Shown here piece by piece: positions 16,517 to 25,324 of a stretch of 45,069 bases of DNA. Each line of letters begins with the position of its first letter. The stretch's first letter is position 1. The translations under genes were made by a program, and so were the position numbers. The stretch comes from JACKFB01 sp041389525 (GTDB lineage: Bacteria > Myxococcota_A > UBA9042 > PHBI01 > JACKFB01). Below the pieces are notes generated by a model. That model was not told where the DNA came from. It did no database searches and was given only the letters and a program-made list of their open reading frames with translations. The stretch covers positions 1 to 45,069 of the forward strand of contig JAWKRR010000061.1 of assembly GCA_041389525.1 (NCBI GenBank), in the 5' to 3' direction.

Positions 16517-18514
16517 ATGACCGCTCTCGCTCGCGCCTTTTGTTGGCCCGCTCTGGCACTCGCCGTGCTGCTCGTGGGCGGCTGCCCGTCGGGCGACTCC
16601 ACCGACCCGACGCCGGTCGACGAGATCCCGAAGGTGACCATTGGCGACCCGGCTCAGGGCGCGGTGGTCAGCGTGGCGCTCATCGATATCCGCGGGATGG
16701 TCGACGACGACAGCGGCATCGTGGGGCTGGCGTACACGCTCAACGGCGGGGCCGAGCGGGTGGTGCCGCAGGACATCGGGCGCACCGGGCCGTTTGAGTT
16801 CCAGGTCACCCTGGTCAAGGGGGCCAACACCATCACGGTCTTCGCCGACGACGTGGCGAAAAACCGAGGTACCGCCAGCGTGTCGGTGACCTACGCCACC
16901 CCGATCCCCAACGACGCCGAGAAACCCAAGCTGACCATCACCGACCCGGCTGACGGCGCGGTGCTGGACGAGGCGACGGCTCAGTTCGCCGGCACCGCCA
17001 CCGACGATATCGGCGTGCTGCGGCTGACCGTCCTGGCCAGCGACGGGGTCGAGCGCGACGTGACGAAGAAGCTTGTGGCGGGCGCCTTCGCCTTCCCGGT
17101 CGACCTGGTGCCGGGCACCCAGACCATCTTCGTCTTCGCCTACGACGCCGCGGGAAATCGCTCGGCACGCCAGCGGGTCGTGACCTGGAAGATCCCAAAA
17201 ACGGCAGTCGCCACCTTGGTTTTTGACGAGTCGGCGACCGGCCAGACCTGGTTCGGCGCCGGGGCGACGGCGGAGGCGGGGCAGGAGACCTGCGGGGCCT
17301 TTGAGGGCGCAGCACCCGGGCTCATGGAGCTTGCGGCCAATGAGCTGGGCATCACCTGGCTGCGGCTGCCCCTGCCCACGAGCGTCGAGGGGAGCGAGGA
17401 CTGGTTTGGGCGCTTCGAGGCGGGCGAGCTGAGCTACGCCGAGCTGAGATCCCACGCCGGTGATGCCGAGAACGACGACGAGGACCCGCTGACGACCGAC
17501 CCGGCGCGCTTTCACTTCGGCCAGCTCGCGAGCGCCATGGACAAGGTCTTCATGCCGCTGAAAGCCAAGCAGCCCGCGCTGAAGTTGGTGCTCTCGCCCG
17601 AGGTCGGCGGCGGCGGTGGCGAGGGATTCTCGCACGCGGCGGCGCCCGAGGAGTACGCCGAGCTGCTGAGCGTGACCGTGGCGTGGCTGGTCGCGACCTA
17701 CGGCGTCGCGCCGGACGCCATCGACGCGCTGTGGCAGGCGGACCAGGCGACCGCGACGGCGACCGAGCTGATGGCGGCGGTGGCGGCGGCGGACGCGCGG
17801 CTTGGGGCCGAGGGGGTCGAGGTCGCGTGGTGGCTGCCCTCGGCGGCGACGGGCGCTGAGGCGCTCGCGTGGGCGACCGGCCTGCCGGAGACGCTGCCCG
17901 TGGATGTGGGGCTTTTCACACATGGGCGGGCGACCGGCGAGGCGGCGGCCGTCGGCGAGGCCGCGGACTCCAGCGCGGTGGCGGCGGCCGCGGCGGCGCT
18001 CGAGACTTGGCCCGGCTTGGTCGCGGGCGGCAGCGCGGACGTGGGCACGCTGCTCGAGGACCTGGGTCGATTCGGCTACGCGGCGTGGTCGCTTGGCGAT
18101 CTCGCGGTGTGCCAACAGCCCGAGATCGGCGGCTGGACTTGGCTGGATACCGGGACGGACGCGCTGCCGGCGGCCGACGCGAGCCCTGCGGCGCGGCTGC
18201 TCGGGCGGGTGACCGAGGCGCTGGCGCCGGGTGCGGTGCGCGTGGGGCTCTCGGGCGGCGCGAGTGCGGGGGCGCTGCGGTCGGCGGCCTTTCGGTTGCT
18301 CGACGGGACGACCGTGGTCTTCGTCAGCAACGACGCGGCGGGCAGCGTGGCGGTCGAGGGCGTGCCGGCGGGGACGTGGACGCGGAAGCTCTACAGCGAC
18401 GGCAACGTCGGGCTGGGCGTGGACTCGGTGACCTTGGCGGCGGGCGAGACCCTGTGGCTGGACCTGACGGCGCCGGGGCTTGGCATCGCGATTCACAAGG
18501 CGGCAGTTGAGTAA
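16517..18514 (+). CDS. Lipoprotein with two Ig-like domains and a GH30-like barrel lacking the NEP motif
   Basis: The product has 665 residues from ATG 16517, with GGAGG four bases upstream. The lipobox is LLVGGC. Residues about 38-128 and 134-222 are two glucodextranase-B/Ig-like beta domains (TIGDPAQGAVVS...; TITDPADGAVLD...). Residues about 232-560 look like a GH30/GH44-style TIM barrel: FDESATGQTWFGAGATAE, LGITWLRLPLPTS, LKLVLSPEVGGGG, ATYGVAPDAIDALWQADQA. The last ~85 residues are the beta-sandwich that usually packs on such barrels. Where active GH30 enzymes carry Asn-Glu-Pro after the 'YG-pd-id-l' helix, this protein reads WQAD (406-409), so the acid/base Glu appears lost. It may be a glycan-binding pseudoenzyme. 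The divergent neighbour is the PI-PLC-like lipoprotein. Confidence 0.68.
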   Translation: MTALARAFCWPALALAVLLVGGCPSGDSTDPTPVDEIPKVTIGDPAQGAVVSVALIDIRGMVDDDSGIVGLAYTLNGGAERVVPQDIGRTGPFEFQVTLVKGANTITVFADDVAKNRGTASVSVTYATPIPNDAEKPKLTITDPADGAVLDEATAQFAGTATDDIGVLRLTVLASDGVERDVTKKLVAGAFAFPVDLVPGTQTIFVFAYDAAGNRSARQRVVTWKIPKTAVATLVFDESATGQTWFGAGATAEAGQETCGAFEGAAPGLMELAANELGITWLRLPLPTSVEGSEDWFGRFEAGELSYAELRSHAGDAENDDEDPLTTDPARFHFGQLASAMDKVFMPLKAKQPALKLVLSPEVGGGGGEGFSHAAAPEEYAELLSVTVAWLVATYGVAPDAIDALWQADQATATATELMAAVAAADARLGAEGVEVAWWLPSAATGAEALAWATGLPETLPVDVGLFTHGRATGEAAAVGEAADSSAVAAAAAALETWPGLVAGGSADVGTLLEDLGRFGYAAWSLGDLAVCQQPEIGGWTWLDTGTDALPAADASPAARLLGRVTEALAPGAVRVGLSGGASAGALRSAAFRLLDGTTVVFVSNDAAGSVAVEGVPAGTWTRKLYSDGNVGLGVDSVTLAAGETLWLDLTAPGLGIAIHKAAVE

Positions 18515-18526
18515 TCGCGGGTCGGG

Positions 18527-20725
18527 TCAGTCCGTCGCCTGGCTCTGGCGGAAGCCGTCGACGCGCCAGAGGGTCAGCGTGATGAGCTCGTGCTCGGCCC
18601 AGCGGGTGGCGGGGGCGAAGGGCGGCTCGTAGACGCGGGACTCGAAGGCCGTGGACGCGACGGCGGTGAGGGCCAGGGCGTCGTGGATGCCGCGGCAGGC
18701 CGGGGCCGGGGATTGTCCGGTGCCGCGCTCGGCCCAGCAGGCGAGGCCCTCGTAGAAGACCGCGCAGGCGTTGGGCTTTTGGAGCGCTGCGGCCAGCGGG
18801 GCGAGGGCGGTGGCGGGCGCGTCCAGGGGCTGGCCGTCGGGGATGAGGACCGTGGCGACGGCGAAGCGGCGGGTGCGGATGCCGGCGCGCATCAGGTCGG
18901 CGGAGCGGGCCCAGAAGAGCTCGCTGGCGTCGCCGTGGCGGGCGGGGGCGGTCTCCAGGACGGTGCAGCCGTCGGGGAGGGCGGCGGCCTGGGCGCGGAC
19001 GAAGGCGGACTCGCGCATCAGGTTGAAGTCGACGTCGCGGACGTAGGCGAGGTGGACCAGCGGCATCGTGAGCAGCAGCGTGGCCAGGGCGAGGCGGGCG
19101 GCGCGTGGGAAGGCGAGCGCGCGCGGGGTGGCGGCGGCGGCGAGCAGCAGGAAGGGCGTGATGAGGTGGAGGTTGTAGCGGGACTGCATCACCGGGCTGA
19201 ACGAGATGACGAAGCCGTGGCCGACGAAGAAAAGAACCAGCCAGATCCACAGGAAAAGGGCCTTCCGGCGCAGGCCGTCGCGCCAGAGGGCGTAGGTGCC
19301 GAGGGCGGCGAGGAGGAGCAGCAGCGGTGAGGTCATGGCGGGGTTGATGAGGGTGTTGCGCTGGGTGTCGGTCAGCAGCGAGAGGGCGCCGCGGAGGGTG
19401 TGGAGGCTGAGGCCCTCGCGCACCTCGTTGCCGAAGCGGGCGAGCAGGAAGGTCTTGAGGGCGAGGGCGCTGGCGGCGGCGACCAGGACGGTGAGGGCGG
19501 CGCGGCGGGGGCGCGGGACCTCGCGGGGGGAGGTGAAGAAGACGGCGCCCAGGAAGATGGGGACGAAGAGGATGTTGAGGGGGCGCGTGTAGAAGGTGGC
19601 GAGGCAGACCGGGGCGAAGGCGAGGGTGAAGAGGGCGCGCCAGCGGGCCGAGGGGTCGGAGAGCGCGGCGTAGAGGAGCGCGAAGGCGAGGGAGGCCAGG
19701 GCGACGGACTGGATGAACCAGGCGTCGCTGAAGGAGAAGCGGATGTGGTGGGGCAGCAGCGCGATGAGGGCGGCGGCGGCCAGGGCCGGGGTGACGGCGC
19801 CGAGGAGGTGGCGGGCGTGGGCGAAGAGGGCGACCGGGGTGAGGACGGCGAGGGCGAGGGTGGTGAGGTGGTTGAGGCGGTCGAGCGGGATGGTGAGGTC
19901 GAGGGCGCGGGAGAGCGCGGCGAGGAGCGGGCCTTCCCAGGCGGAGCGGGCGAGGGGGACGAGGCGGCGCATGGGCCAGGCGGTCATGGGGGCGTCGGGG
20001 GCGAGGGCGAGGCGGAGGGCGGCGCCGACGAGGACGATGGCGAGGAGCGCCCAGGTGGCGCGGCGGGGGGCGTCGCGCAGCGCGCGGGTGGTGACGGCGA
20101 GGAGGAGCGCGAGGGCGAGGAGGGCGAGGAGGAGGCCGTCGGTGGCGAGGGATTCGAGGGTGAGGGGCGGCGGCGGCGTGGTGGGGATGGCGCCGGCGGC
20201 GGGTGCGGGCTCGGGGGGCGGCGGGGCGGTGGACGCGGGCTCGGCGGGGGGCGGCGGGCGCGGGGCGACGGGGGGCCAGAAGGCGCCGGTGTCGTTGGCG
20301 GTGATGGCGGCGAGGAGCGCGGCGGCGGCGCGGGCGAGCGGGGGCTCGGGCGGGGCTGGTGAGGCCAGGGTGGCGGCGAAGCTTGGGGTGGACCAGGGGG
20401 CGGACGGGGCGCGGCCGGGGTGCTCGAGGACGAGGGCCGCGGTGGCGCCGGCGGGGCCGGTGAGGGCGATTCGGATGGCGTCGCCGCTGAGGGCCACGTC
20501 GCCGATGGCCCAGGACTCGGCGATGGGGCCGCCGGGGGCGTAGGGGGCGAGCAGTTTGACGACTTGGCGTTCGCGGCCGGGTGGGATGTGGGGGTAGGCG
20601 TCGGGCTCGTTCTCGGGCGTTGCTGCGTCGGCCGGGTGGGCGCTGGGCGCGGGGTCGGCCGCGAGGGCGCCCGGGGGGAGGGCCAGCAGCGCGCAAATCG
20701 TGAGGAGATAGCTGACGAATTTCAC
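18527..20725 (-). CDS. GT-C-type membrane glycosyltransferase-like protein with periplasmic N-domain
   Basis: The product has 732 residues from GTG 20725, which overlaps the MOSC stop by four bases (GTGA), so the two genes are coupled. The frame is open much further upstream, but that region is antisense-like and belongs to the MOSC gene. A signal peptide (VKFVSYLLTICALLALPPGALA) precedes a soluble domain at residues 55-160 and a Pro/Ala-rich hinge. About ten hydrophobic segments follow (for example LLLALLALALLLAVTT, ALAAAALIALLPHHIRFSF, FLWIWLVLFFVGHGFVISF). The layout resembles polyprenyl-phosphate-sugar-dependent GT39/GT83 transferases. I could not identify the usual acidic catalytic motif with certainty. 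The soluble domain is related to one in the Tat-exported protein at 26957-27607. Confidence 0.6.
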   Translation of the reverse strand: MKFVSYLLTICALLALPPGALAADPAPSAHPADAATPENEPDAYPHIPPGRERQVVKLLAPYAPGGPIAESWAIGDVALSGDAIRIALTGPAGATAALVLEHPGRAPSAPWSTPSFAATLASPAPPEPPLARAAAALLAAITANDTGAFWPPVAPRPPPPAEPASTAPPPPEPAPAAGAIPTTPPPPLTLESLATDGLLLALLALALLLAVTTRALRDAPRRATWALLAIVLVGAALRLALAPDAPMTAWPMRRLVPLARSAWEGPLLAALSRALDLTIPLDRLNHLTTLALAVLTPVALFAHARHLLGAVTPALAAAALIALLPHHIRFSFSDAWFIQSVALASLAFALLYAALSDPSARWRALFTLAFAPVCLATFYTRPLNILFVPIFLGAVFFTSPREVPRPRRAALTVLVAAASALALKTFLLARFGNEVREGLSLHTLRGALSLLTDTQRNTLINPAMTSPLLLLLAALGTYALWRDGLRRKALFLWIWLVLFFVGHGFVISFSPVMQSRYNLHLITPFLLLAAAATPRALAFPRAARLALATLLLTMPLVHLAYVRDVDFNLMRESAFVRAQAAALPDGCTVLETAPARHGDASELFWARSADLMRAGIRTRRFAVATVLIPDGQPLDAPATALAPLAAALQKPNACAVFYEGLACWAERGTGQSPAPACRGIHDALALTAVASTAFESRVYEPPFAPATRWAEHELITLTLWRVDGFRQSQATD

Positions 20726-21519
20726 GGGGTGATGACCGCGACCGGATCGCCCACGGACAGCACGCCGAGGTCTCGGTGGATGAGGTTCTGGCCGAAGTGC
20801 ACCGAGCCGTCGGGGGCGCGGCGGTAGGTCGCCAGGGTGCGCAGGGGCTCTTTGCCGCCGCGGGCGGTCGCTTGGTCGACGGTGGTCACGACGCAGCGGG
20901 CGCAGGGTTTGACCACGTCGAAGCTCAGCGCGCCGACCTGGACGCGGGACCAGGTGTCCTCGGCGAAGGGGGTGGCGCCCTCGATGACGAGGTTTGGGCG
21001 GAAGCGGTTCATCGGGACGGGCGCGTCGAGTCGGGCGTTGAGGTCGTCGAGGGAGGCCTGGGTGCAGAGCAGGAAGGGGAAGCCGTCGGCGAAGCCCACG
21101 CGGTCGCCGGGCTGCGAATAGTGAGGATCTACCTGACGAATCGAGGTGTCGGGGATGTGGACGAGGCGGCAGGGTTGGCCTAGCTCGCGGCTGATGGCGG
21201 CGTCCAGCGCGGGGTCTGGGGCGACGGCGCGGACGCGATCGCTCCAGATGGTGACGTCGAGCGCGTCGCCTTCGGGGGTCCAGGGCAGCTCGAAGGGACG
21301 CAGATGGCCCGGCAGCTCGATACGCATGGCGTCGCCGTCCGCGCTCACCCGCCACAGCGCCATCGCGGGCTGCTCGCGCTGGGAGATGAAGCGCCCGCCC
21401 GCGTCCACGACCATGAACTGCCGGTCGCGCGCGAAGCCGGTCGTCGCGACCCGCCAGCGCTCGACCGCGACGCCGCGCGCCCCCTTCAAGGGGTAGACCA
21501 CCATCGCAGCCAGCCTCAC
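20722..21519 (-). CDS. MOSC domain protein (YcbX-like)
   Basis: 265 residues from GTG 21519. A near-ideal ribosome binding site (GGGGAGG) ends six bases upstream. The N-terminal MOSC beta-barrel (MVVYPLKGARGVAVERW, TGFARDRQFMVVD, FISQREQPAMAL) and the MOSC domain proper (MNRFRPNLVIEG, FAEDTWSRVQVG, VKPCARCVVTTVDQATA, LATYRRA, VHFGQNL) match YcbX. The Cys in KPCARC is the conserved family cysteine. Known homologues bind a molybdenum cofactor and reduce N-hydroxylated compounds together with an iron-sulfur partner. There is no fused ferredoxin domain here. The 3' end overlaps the GT-C-like gene. The gene is divergent from the acyl-CoA synthetase. Confidence 0.88.
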   Translation of the reverse strand: MRLAAMVVYPLKGARGVAVERWRVATTGFARDRQFMVVDAGGRFISQREQPAMALWRVSADGDAMRIELPGHLRPFELPWTPEGDALDVTIWSDRVRAVAPDPALDAAISRELGQPCRLVHIPDTSIRQVDPHYSQPGDRVGFADGFPFLLCTQASLDDLNARLDAPVPMNRFRPNLVIEGATPFAEDTWSRVQVGALSFDVVKPCARCVVTTVDQATARGGKEPLRTLATYRRAPDGSVHFGQNLIHRDLGVLSVGDPVAVITP

Positions 21520-21651
21520 CCGGCACCTCCCCGCGGCTCTGGGCCGCCCGCGCGCAGGATAGGCGCAATGGTCGGCCCGCGGCCATCGTGCTACGACCAG
21601 GGCTCTCGAACCACCCTCTGGGGGAGCGTTCGCTGCGACGAGGAGCCCACT

Positions 21652-23847
21652 GTGCCCACTGTTCCCACTGAGATTGGACCCGCCGGCCTTCAGCCCTTCT
21701 TTCAACCAAGCGGCATCGCGGTCGTGGGCGCGTCGAGTCGCCCCACCTCCGTGGGATACGCGGTCTATCGCAACCTGCTCTTCGGCAGCATCGCTGGCAC
21801 GCGGCGCGAGGACGGCTTCGCGGGCGCCATCTACCCGGTCAACCCCAAGGGCGGCGAGCTGCTGGGCGAGCGCGTGTTCACGAGCCTCGCCGAGATCGAC
21901 GCGCCCTGCGACCTGATGATCGTGGCGATCCCGCCGGCCTACATCCCCGATCTCATCGATGAATCCGCGAAGCACGGGGTCCGCGGGGCCATCATCATCA
22001 CCGCCGGCTTCTCGGAGATGGGCGCCGAGGGACACGCGCTGCAGGAGGAGGTCGCGCGGCGGGCGCGGGCCCACGGGATCCGGCTGGTGGGGCCGAACTG
22101 CCTGGGCATCATCCGGCCCATACGCGGGCTGAACGCGAGCTTCGCGGCCAGCGGGCCACCGGCGGGCGGCATCGGGCTGATCAGCCAGTCGGGGGCGCTC
22201 ATCACGGGCATCATCAGCTTGGCCAACCAGGAGCAGTTCGGCCTGTCCGCGGCGATCTCGTTGGGCGACAAGGCCGACGTCATCGATCAGGACATGCTGG
22301 GGTTCTTGGCGGACGACCCCGAGACGAAGGCCATCGCGCTGTACATCGAGGCGGCCCAGCGACCGCGCAGCTTCTTCGAGGCGCTGCGCGCGGCCAACCT
22401 GAAGAAGCCGATCGTGGCGATCAAGGGCGGCTCGACGGCGGCGGGCGCCAGCGCGGCGTCGAGCCACACGGGCAGCCTCGCGGGGTCAGCGACGGCGTAT
22501 GCGGCGGCGTTCGCACAGGCCGGCGTCCTGCAGGCCGAGACGGTCGAGGACCTCATCTCGTGGTCGCGTGCGCTGGCGCTGCAGCCGCCGGCGCAGGGCT
22601 CGCGGATCGCCATCGTGACCAACGCGGGCGGGCCTGGCGTCCTCGCCGCGGACGCCGCCTTCCGCGCGGGCCTCACGCTGGCCAAGCTGTCCGACGCGAC
22701 GCTCGCCGCCCTCAACGAGGTGCTGCCCTCGGTGTGGTCGCGCCAGAACCCCGTCGACATCATCGGCGACGCGGGCCCCGACCGCTACGCCGCGGCCCTG
22801 GACATCATCGGCCGCGCGCCCGAGGTCGACGGCATCGTGGTCATCATGACCGTGCAGGCCATGACCGACCCGCGCGCCACGGCCGAGGCCATCGTGGCCG
22901 CCCACGCCGCGCCGACCTGGAGCAAGCCGATTACCTGCAGCTTCATCGGGCTCATCGGCACCGATCTCGGGCGTTACCTCGACGAGCGCGGCGTGCCTGA
23001 GCTGGACACGCCGGAGCCGGCGGTGCGCGCCATGGCCGCCCTGGTGAAGCGCGGGCGGTTCGAACGGCGCAAAAAGGTAGACGCCACCAGGGAGTTCGCG
23101 ATGCCGGCGCCCGACCTGGCGCGGGCTGCGCGGCTGGTCGCCGACGCCCAGGGCGCGGGCCAGCGAAACCTGGACCTGGCGCGGGCGCGCGAGGTGCTGG
23201 CCAGCGCCGGCATCCGCTACAACGAGAGCGGGACGGCCGCCAGCGGAGACGAGGCCGCGGCGATGGCTACGCGCCTCGGCTACCCCGTGGTCATCAAGCT
23301 GATCTCGCCGGACGTGCTGCACAAGAGCGACGTCGGGGGTGTCGTGCTGGGGCTGACCGACGAGGACGGCGTGCGCCAAGCCTGCGCGCGCATCCGCGAG
23401 ACGGTCGCCCGAAACCAGCCGGGCGCGGTCATCACCGGGTTTACGGTCGAGCAGCAGGTCAGCGGCACCGAGATCATCGTCGGGACCTCGCGCGACGCCG
23501 ACTTCGGCACGCTGCTGATGGTCGGCATGGGGGGCGTGTTCGTCGAGGTCTACAAAGACGTGGTCTTCCGCTTGGCGCCGATCACCCGCGAGGACGCCTT
23601 CGCGATGATCGACGGGATCGTCGCGCAGCCGCTGCTCGACGGTGCGCGCAAGCGGCCCGTGCTCGACCGCGCCGAGCTGGCCGAGGTGCTCATGCGCATC
23701 TCGGCGCTGGTCAGCGAGGTCACCGACATCGAGGAGCTCGACGTCAACCCGCTGGTCATCACCGAGCGCGGCCTCGTCGCCATCGACGCGCGCGTCATCG
23801 CGGTGGGCCAGGGCGGCGCCCCGACCGCAGGCCGCGCCTCCCACTGA
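21652..23847 (+). CDS. ADP-forming acyl-CoA (acetate-CoA) synthetase, fused alpha-beta
   Basis: 731 residues from GTG 21652, with AGGAG six bases upstream; the domain starts directly (GLQPFFQPSGIAVVGASSRP). The order is CoA-binding domain (1-140), two succinyl-CoA-ligase-like domains (about 150-460, ISQSGALI, LYIEAAQRPRSF) and an ATP-grasp domain (about 490-720, YPVVIKLISPDVLHKSDVGG, VGMGGVFVEVYKDV). His272 in SSHTGSLAG is the expected phospho-histidine. The family catalyses acyl-CoA + ADP + Pi = acid + CoA + ATP, usually with acetate, propionate or aryl acids. The fused arrangement is that of archaeal ACD and bacterial Pat-like enzymes, but there is no GNAT domain. It likely works in acid activation or in energy-conserving acid release. 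Confidence 0.9.
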   Translation: MPTVPTEIGPAGLQPFFQPSGIAVVGASSRPTSVGYAVYRNLLFGSIAGTRREDGFAGAIYPVNPKGGELLGERVFTSLAEIDAPCDLMIVAIPPAYIPDLIDESAKHGVRGAIIITAGFSEMGAEGHALQEEVARRARAHGIRLVGPNCLGIIRPIRGLNASFAASGPPAGGIGLISQSGALITGIISLANQEQFGLSAAISLGDKADVIDQDMLGFLADDPETKAIALYIEAAQRPRSFFEALRAANLKKPIVAIKGGSTAAGASAASSHTGSLAGSATAYAAAFAQAGVLQAETVEDLISWSRALALQPPAQGSRIAIVTNAGGPGVLAADAAFRAGLTLAKLSDATLAALNEVLPSVWSRQNPVDIIGDAGPDRYAAALDIIGRAPEVDGIVVIMTVQAMTDPRATAEAIVAAHAAPTWSKPITCSFIGLIGTDLGRYLDERGVPELDTPEPAVRAMAALVKRGRFERRKKVDATREFAMPAPDLARAARLVADAQGAGQRNLDLARAREVLASAGIRYNESGTAASGDEAAAMATRLGYPVVIKLISPDVLHKSDVGGVVLGLTDEDGVRQACARIRETVARNQPGAVITGFTVEQQVSGTEIIVGTSRDADFGTLLMVGMGGVFVEVYKDVVFRLAPITREDAFAMIDGIVAQPLLDGARKRPVLDRAELAEVLMRISALVSEVTDIEELDVNPLVITERGLVAIDARVIAVGQGGAPTAGRASH

Positions 23848-23943
23848 TCCGTTCGCGCGGCGAGCCCGTACTGGGAGACGACTTGGCCATGCGATTTGAC
23901 CCGGCGCCCGACCGGGGAGAGTTTCAGGCCGCTGTGGTAACCC

Positions 23944-23959
23944 GCCCCCGCTCGGGGGC
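23944..23959 (+). terminator. GC hairpin downstream of acyl-CoA synthetase
   Basis: GCCCCCG and CGGGGGC form a perfect seven-base stem around two bases, about 100 bases after the synthetase stop and 115 before the precursor gene. No T-tract follows, so its role as a terminator is uncertain. The rest of 23848-24073 shows no gene. Confidence 0.35.
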
Positions 23960-24073
23960 ATAGACGGTCGTGGTCGCCAGCTCAGAGGGGGCGGCGCACC
24001 GCGAAACAACCCCATTCAGTAGACGACGCCACGGGCCGCTAGCGCGCGCCCATGTCTCCCACGGAGGAACTCA

Positions 24074-24337
24074 ATGAATCTCGGAAAGAAGCTCTCTATC
24101 GGTACGCTGGCTCTGGGTATGGCGCTGGGCGGACTCACGCTGGGCGCCGCGGGCTGCGGCAGCACCAGCTCGACCCAGAAGTCCGACGAGAAGTCCTGCG
24201 GCGCCGGCTCCTGCGGCGACAAGGCCCACGAGGACGGCGCGGAAGGCGGCGAGAAGTCCTGCGGCGCCGGCTCCTGCGGCGACAAGGCCAAGGAAGAGGG
24301 CAGCGAGAAGTCGTGCGGCGCCGGCTCCTGCGGCTGA
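24074..24337 (+). CDS. Cys-repeat precursor peptide of MNIO cluster (HvfA-like)
   Basis: 87 residues from ATG 24074, with GGAGG six bases upstream. The N-terminus is an export signal (NLGKKLSIGTLALGMALGG...) that ends in AAGC28, which could be a lipobox. A Ser/Lys/Asp-rich spacer is followed by three KSCGAGSCG units starting at residues 40, 61 and 79; the first two continue with DKA and the last ends the protein. All six non-signal cysteines lie in these units. The gene is followed by an MNIO (DUF692) enzyme and a DUF2063 protein, the same order as hvfA-hvfB-hvfC and bufferin operons. There the MNIO enzyme turns Cys residues into oxazolone/thioamide or thiooxazole groups that bind metals such as copper. 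By analogy these cysteines are the modification sites. The motif is not the known EGKCG repeat, so the product may differ. Confidence 0.75.
   Translation: MNLGKKLSIGTLALGMALGGLTLGAAGCGSTSSTQKSDEKSCGAGSCGDKAHEDGAEGGEKSCGAGSCGDKAKEEGSEKSCGAGSCG
24188..24334 (+). repeat. Three core repeats, first two identical in DNA
   Basis: The 39 bases 24188-24226 and 24251-24289 are identical (they encode E-KSCGAGSCG-DKA). The third copy, 24305-24334, differs at the Ser codon (TCG for TCC) and lacks the DKA part. Exact identity suggests a recent duplication or ongoing conversion of the core. Confidence 0.85.
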
Positions 24338-24395
24338 TCGTTCGCGCTTGATCGTGCGGAGCGGGGCCCTCGCGAGAGCTGCCCCGTTCCGCTCC

Positions 24396-24430
24396 CGAGC
24401 CGCCGGGGCTGAAGAGGCCCCGACGGCTCG
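24396..24430 (+). promoter_or_regulatory. Strong intercistronic hairpin between precursor and MNIO genes
   Basis: The arms 24396-24409 and 24417-24430 pair over 14 positions with one mismatch (CGAGCCG-c-CGGGGC against GCCCCG-a-CGGCTCG) around a seven-base loop. A second, imperfect stem (GGAGCGG...CCGCTCC) occupies 24358-24395. No T-tract follows. Placed between a peptide precursor gene and its modifying enzyme, such a structure may terminate part of the transcripts or protect the upstream mRNA, giving more precursor than enzyme. That role is inference. Confidence 0.55.
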
Positions 24431-24466
24431 GACGCCTGCTCACTCGACGCACGCATCGAGGCACGC

Positions 24467-25324
24467 ATGACGGCAGCACGCATGGGGTTGCCCTTCCTCG
24501 GGTACGGCGTCGGCCTCCGCAGGGCACACTTCGACCGCATCTTCGACGAAGGCCAGAGCATCGATTTCCTCGAGGTGCTGGTCGAGAACGTCATGGGATT
24601 CGGCGGTCGCCCGCGCGACGTCACCCGGCGCGCCGCGGCCCAGTGGCCGATGGTGCTGCACGGCGTCGCGCTCTCCATCGGCTCGGTGGACCCGCTGAGC
24701 GAGAGCTACCTCGACCTGTACGCGGCGCTCTGCGAGGAGACCGGCGCGCTCTGGGCCTCAGACCACCTGTGTTTCAGCTCGGCCTTCGGCGTCGAGTACC
24801 ACGACCTGGTCCCCCTGCCCTTCACCGACGAGGCGGTCGCCCACGTCATCGCCCGCACCCGCGCGGTGCAGGCGCGCCTCCCGGTGCCCTTCGCCCTGGA
24901 AAACCCTAGCTATTACATCGCCTACGCCCAGAGCCGCATGACCGAGGCGGAGTTCCTGCGCGAGATCCTCGAGGGTGCGGACTGCGGGCTGCTGCTGGAC
25001 GTGAACAACGTCTACGTCAACGCCCAGAACCACGGCTACGACGCCCGCGCCTTCATCGACGCGCTGCCGCTGGAGCGGGTGGTCCAGATCCACATGGCCG
25101 GCCACTACAACGACGGCACGGTCATCATCGACACCCACGGCGACCACGTCATCCAAGCGGTGCTCGACCTGTACGCCTACACGCTGGAGCGCACGGGGCC
25201 CGTCTCGACGCTGCTCGAGTGGGACAACGACATCCCACCGCTCGAGGTCTTGCTGGCCGAGAACGACAAGGTGCGCGCGGTCGGGCGGCAGGTGCTCGGG
25301 GAGGTCACGCCGTGGCGCCCCTGA
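24467..25324 (+). CDS. MNIO (DUF692) multinuclear non-heme iron oxidase, HvfB/BufB-like
   Basis: 285 residues from ATG 24467 (ATG 24482, MGLPFLGYGVGL, is an alternative). The TIM-barrel MNIO family motifs are all present: DFLEVLVENVMG, LHGVALSIGS, WASDHLCFSS, YHDLVPLPFTDEAV, FALENPSYYI, LLLDVNNVYVNAQNHGY, VQIHMAGHYN and IDTHGDHV. The His, Asp, Asn and Glu residues in these motifs bind the iron centre in structurally known members. MNIOs oxidise Cys or other residues in ribosomal peptides. The precursor gene lies 129 bases upstream across a hairpin. The DUF2063 partner gene overlaps the 3' end by 13 bases, so enzyme and partner are coupled. Confidence 0.9.
   Translation: MTAARMGLPFLGYGVGLRRAHFDRIFDEGQSIDFLEVLVENVMGFGGRPRDVTRRAAAQWPMVLHGVALSIGSVDPLSESYLDLYAALCEETGALWASDHLCFSSAFGVEYHDLVPLPFTDEAVAHVIARTRAVQARLPVPFALENPSYYIAYAQSRMTEAEFLREILEGADCGLLLDVNNVYVNAQNHGYDARAFIDALPLERVVQIHMAGHYNDGTVIIDTHGDHVIQAVLDLYAYTLERTGPVSTLLEWDNDIPPLEVLLAENDKVRAVGRQVLGEVTPWRP

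Noticed and set aside
18324..20696. 790-codon minus-strand frame rich in Pro/Arg/His
   Set aside because: Shadow frame of the GT-C-like gene, with no recognisable domain.
18527..21709. A 1060-residue fusion protein reading through the MOSC region
   Set aside because: The part above 20725 is an Arg-rich shadow of the MOSC gene. A GTG overlapping the MOSC stop, directly before a signal peptide, gives a better start.
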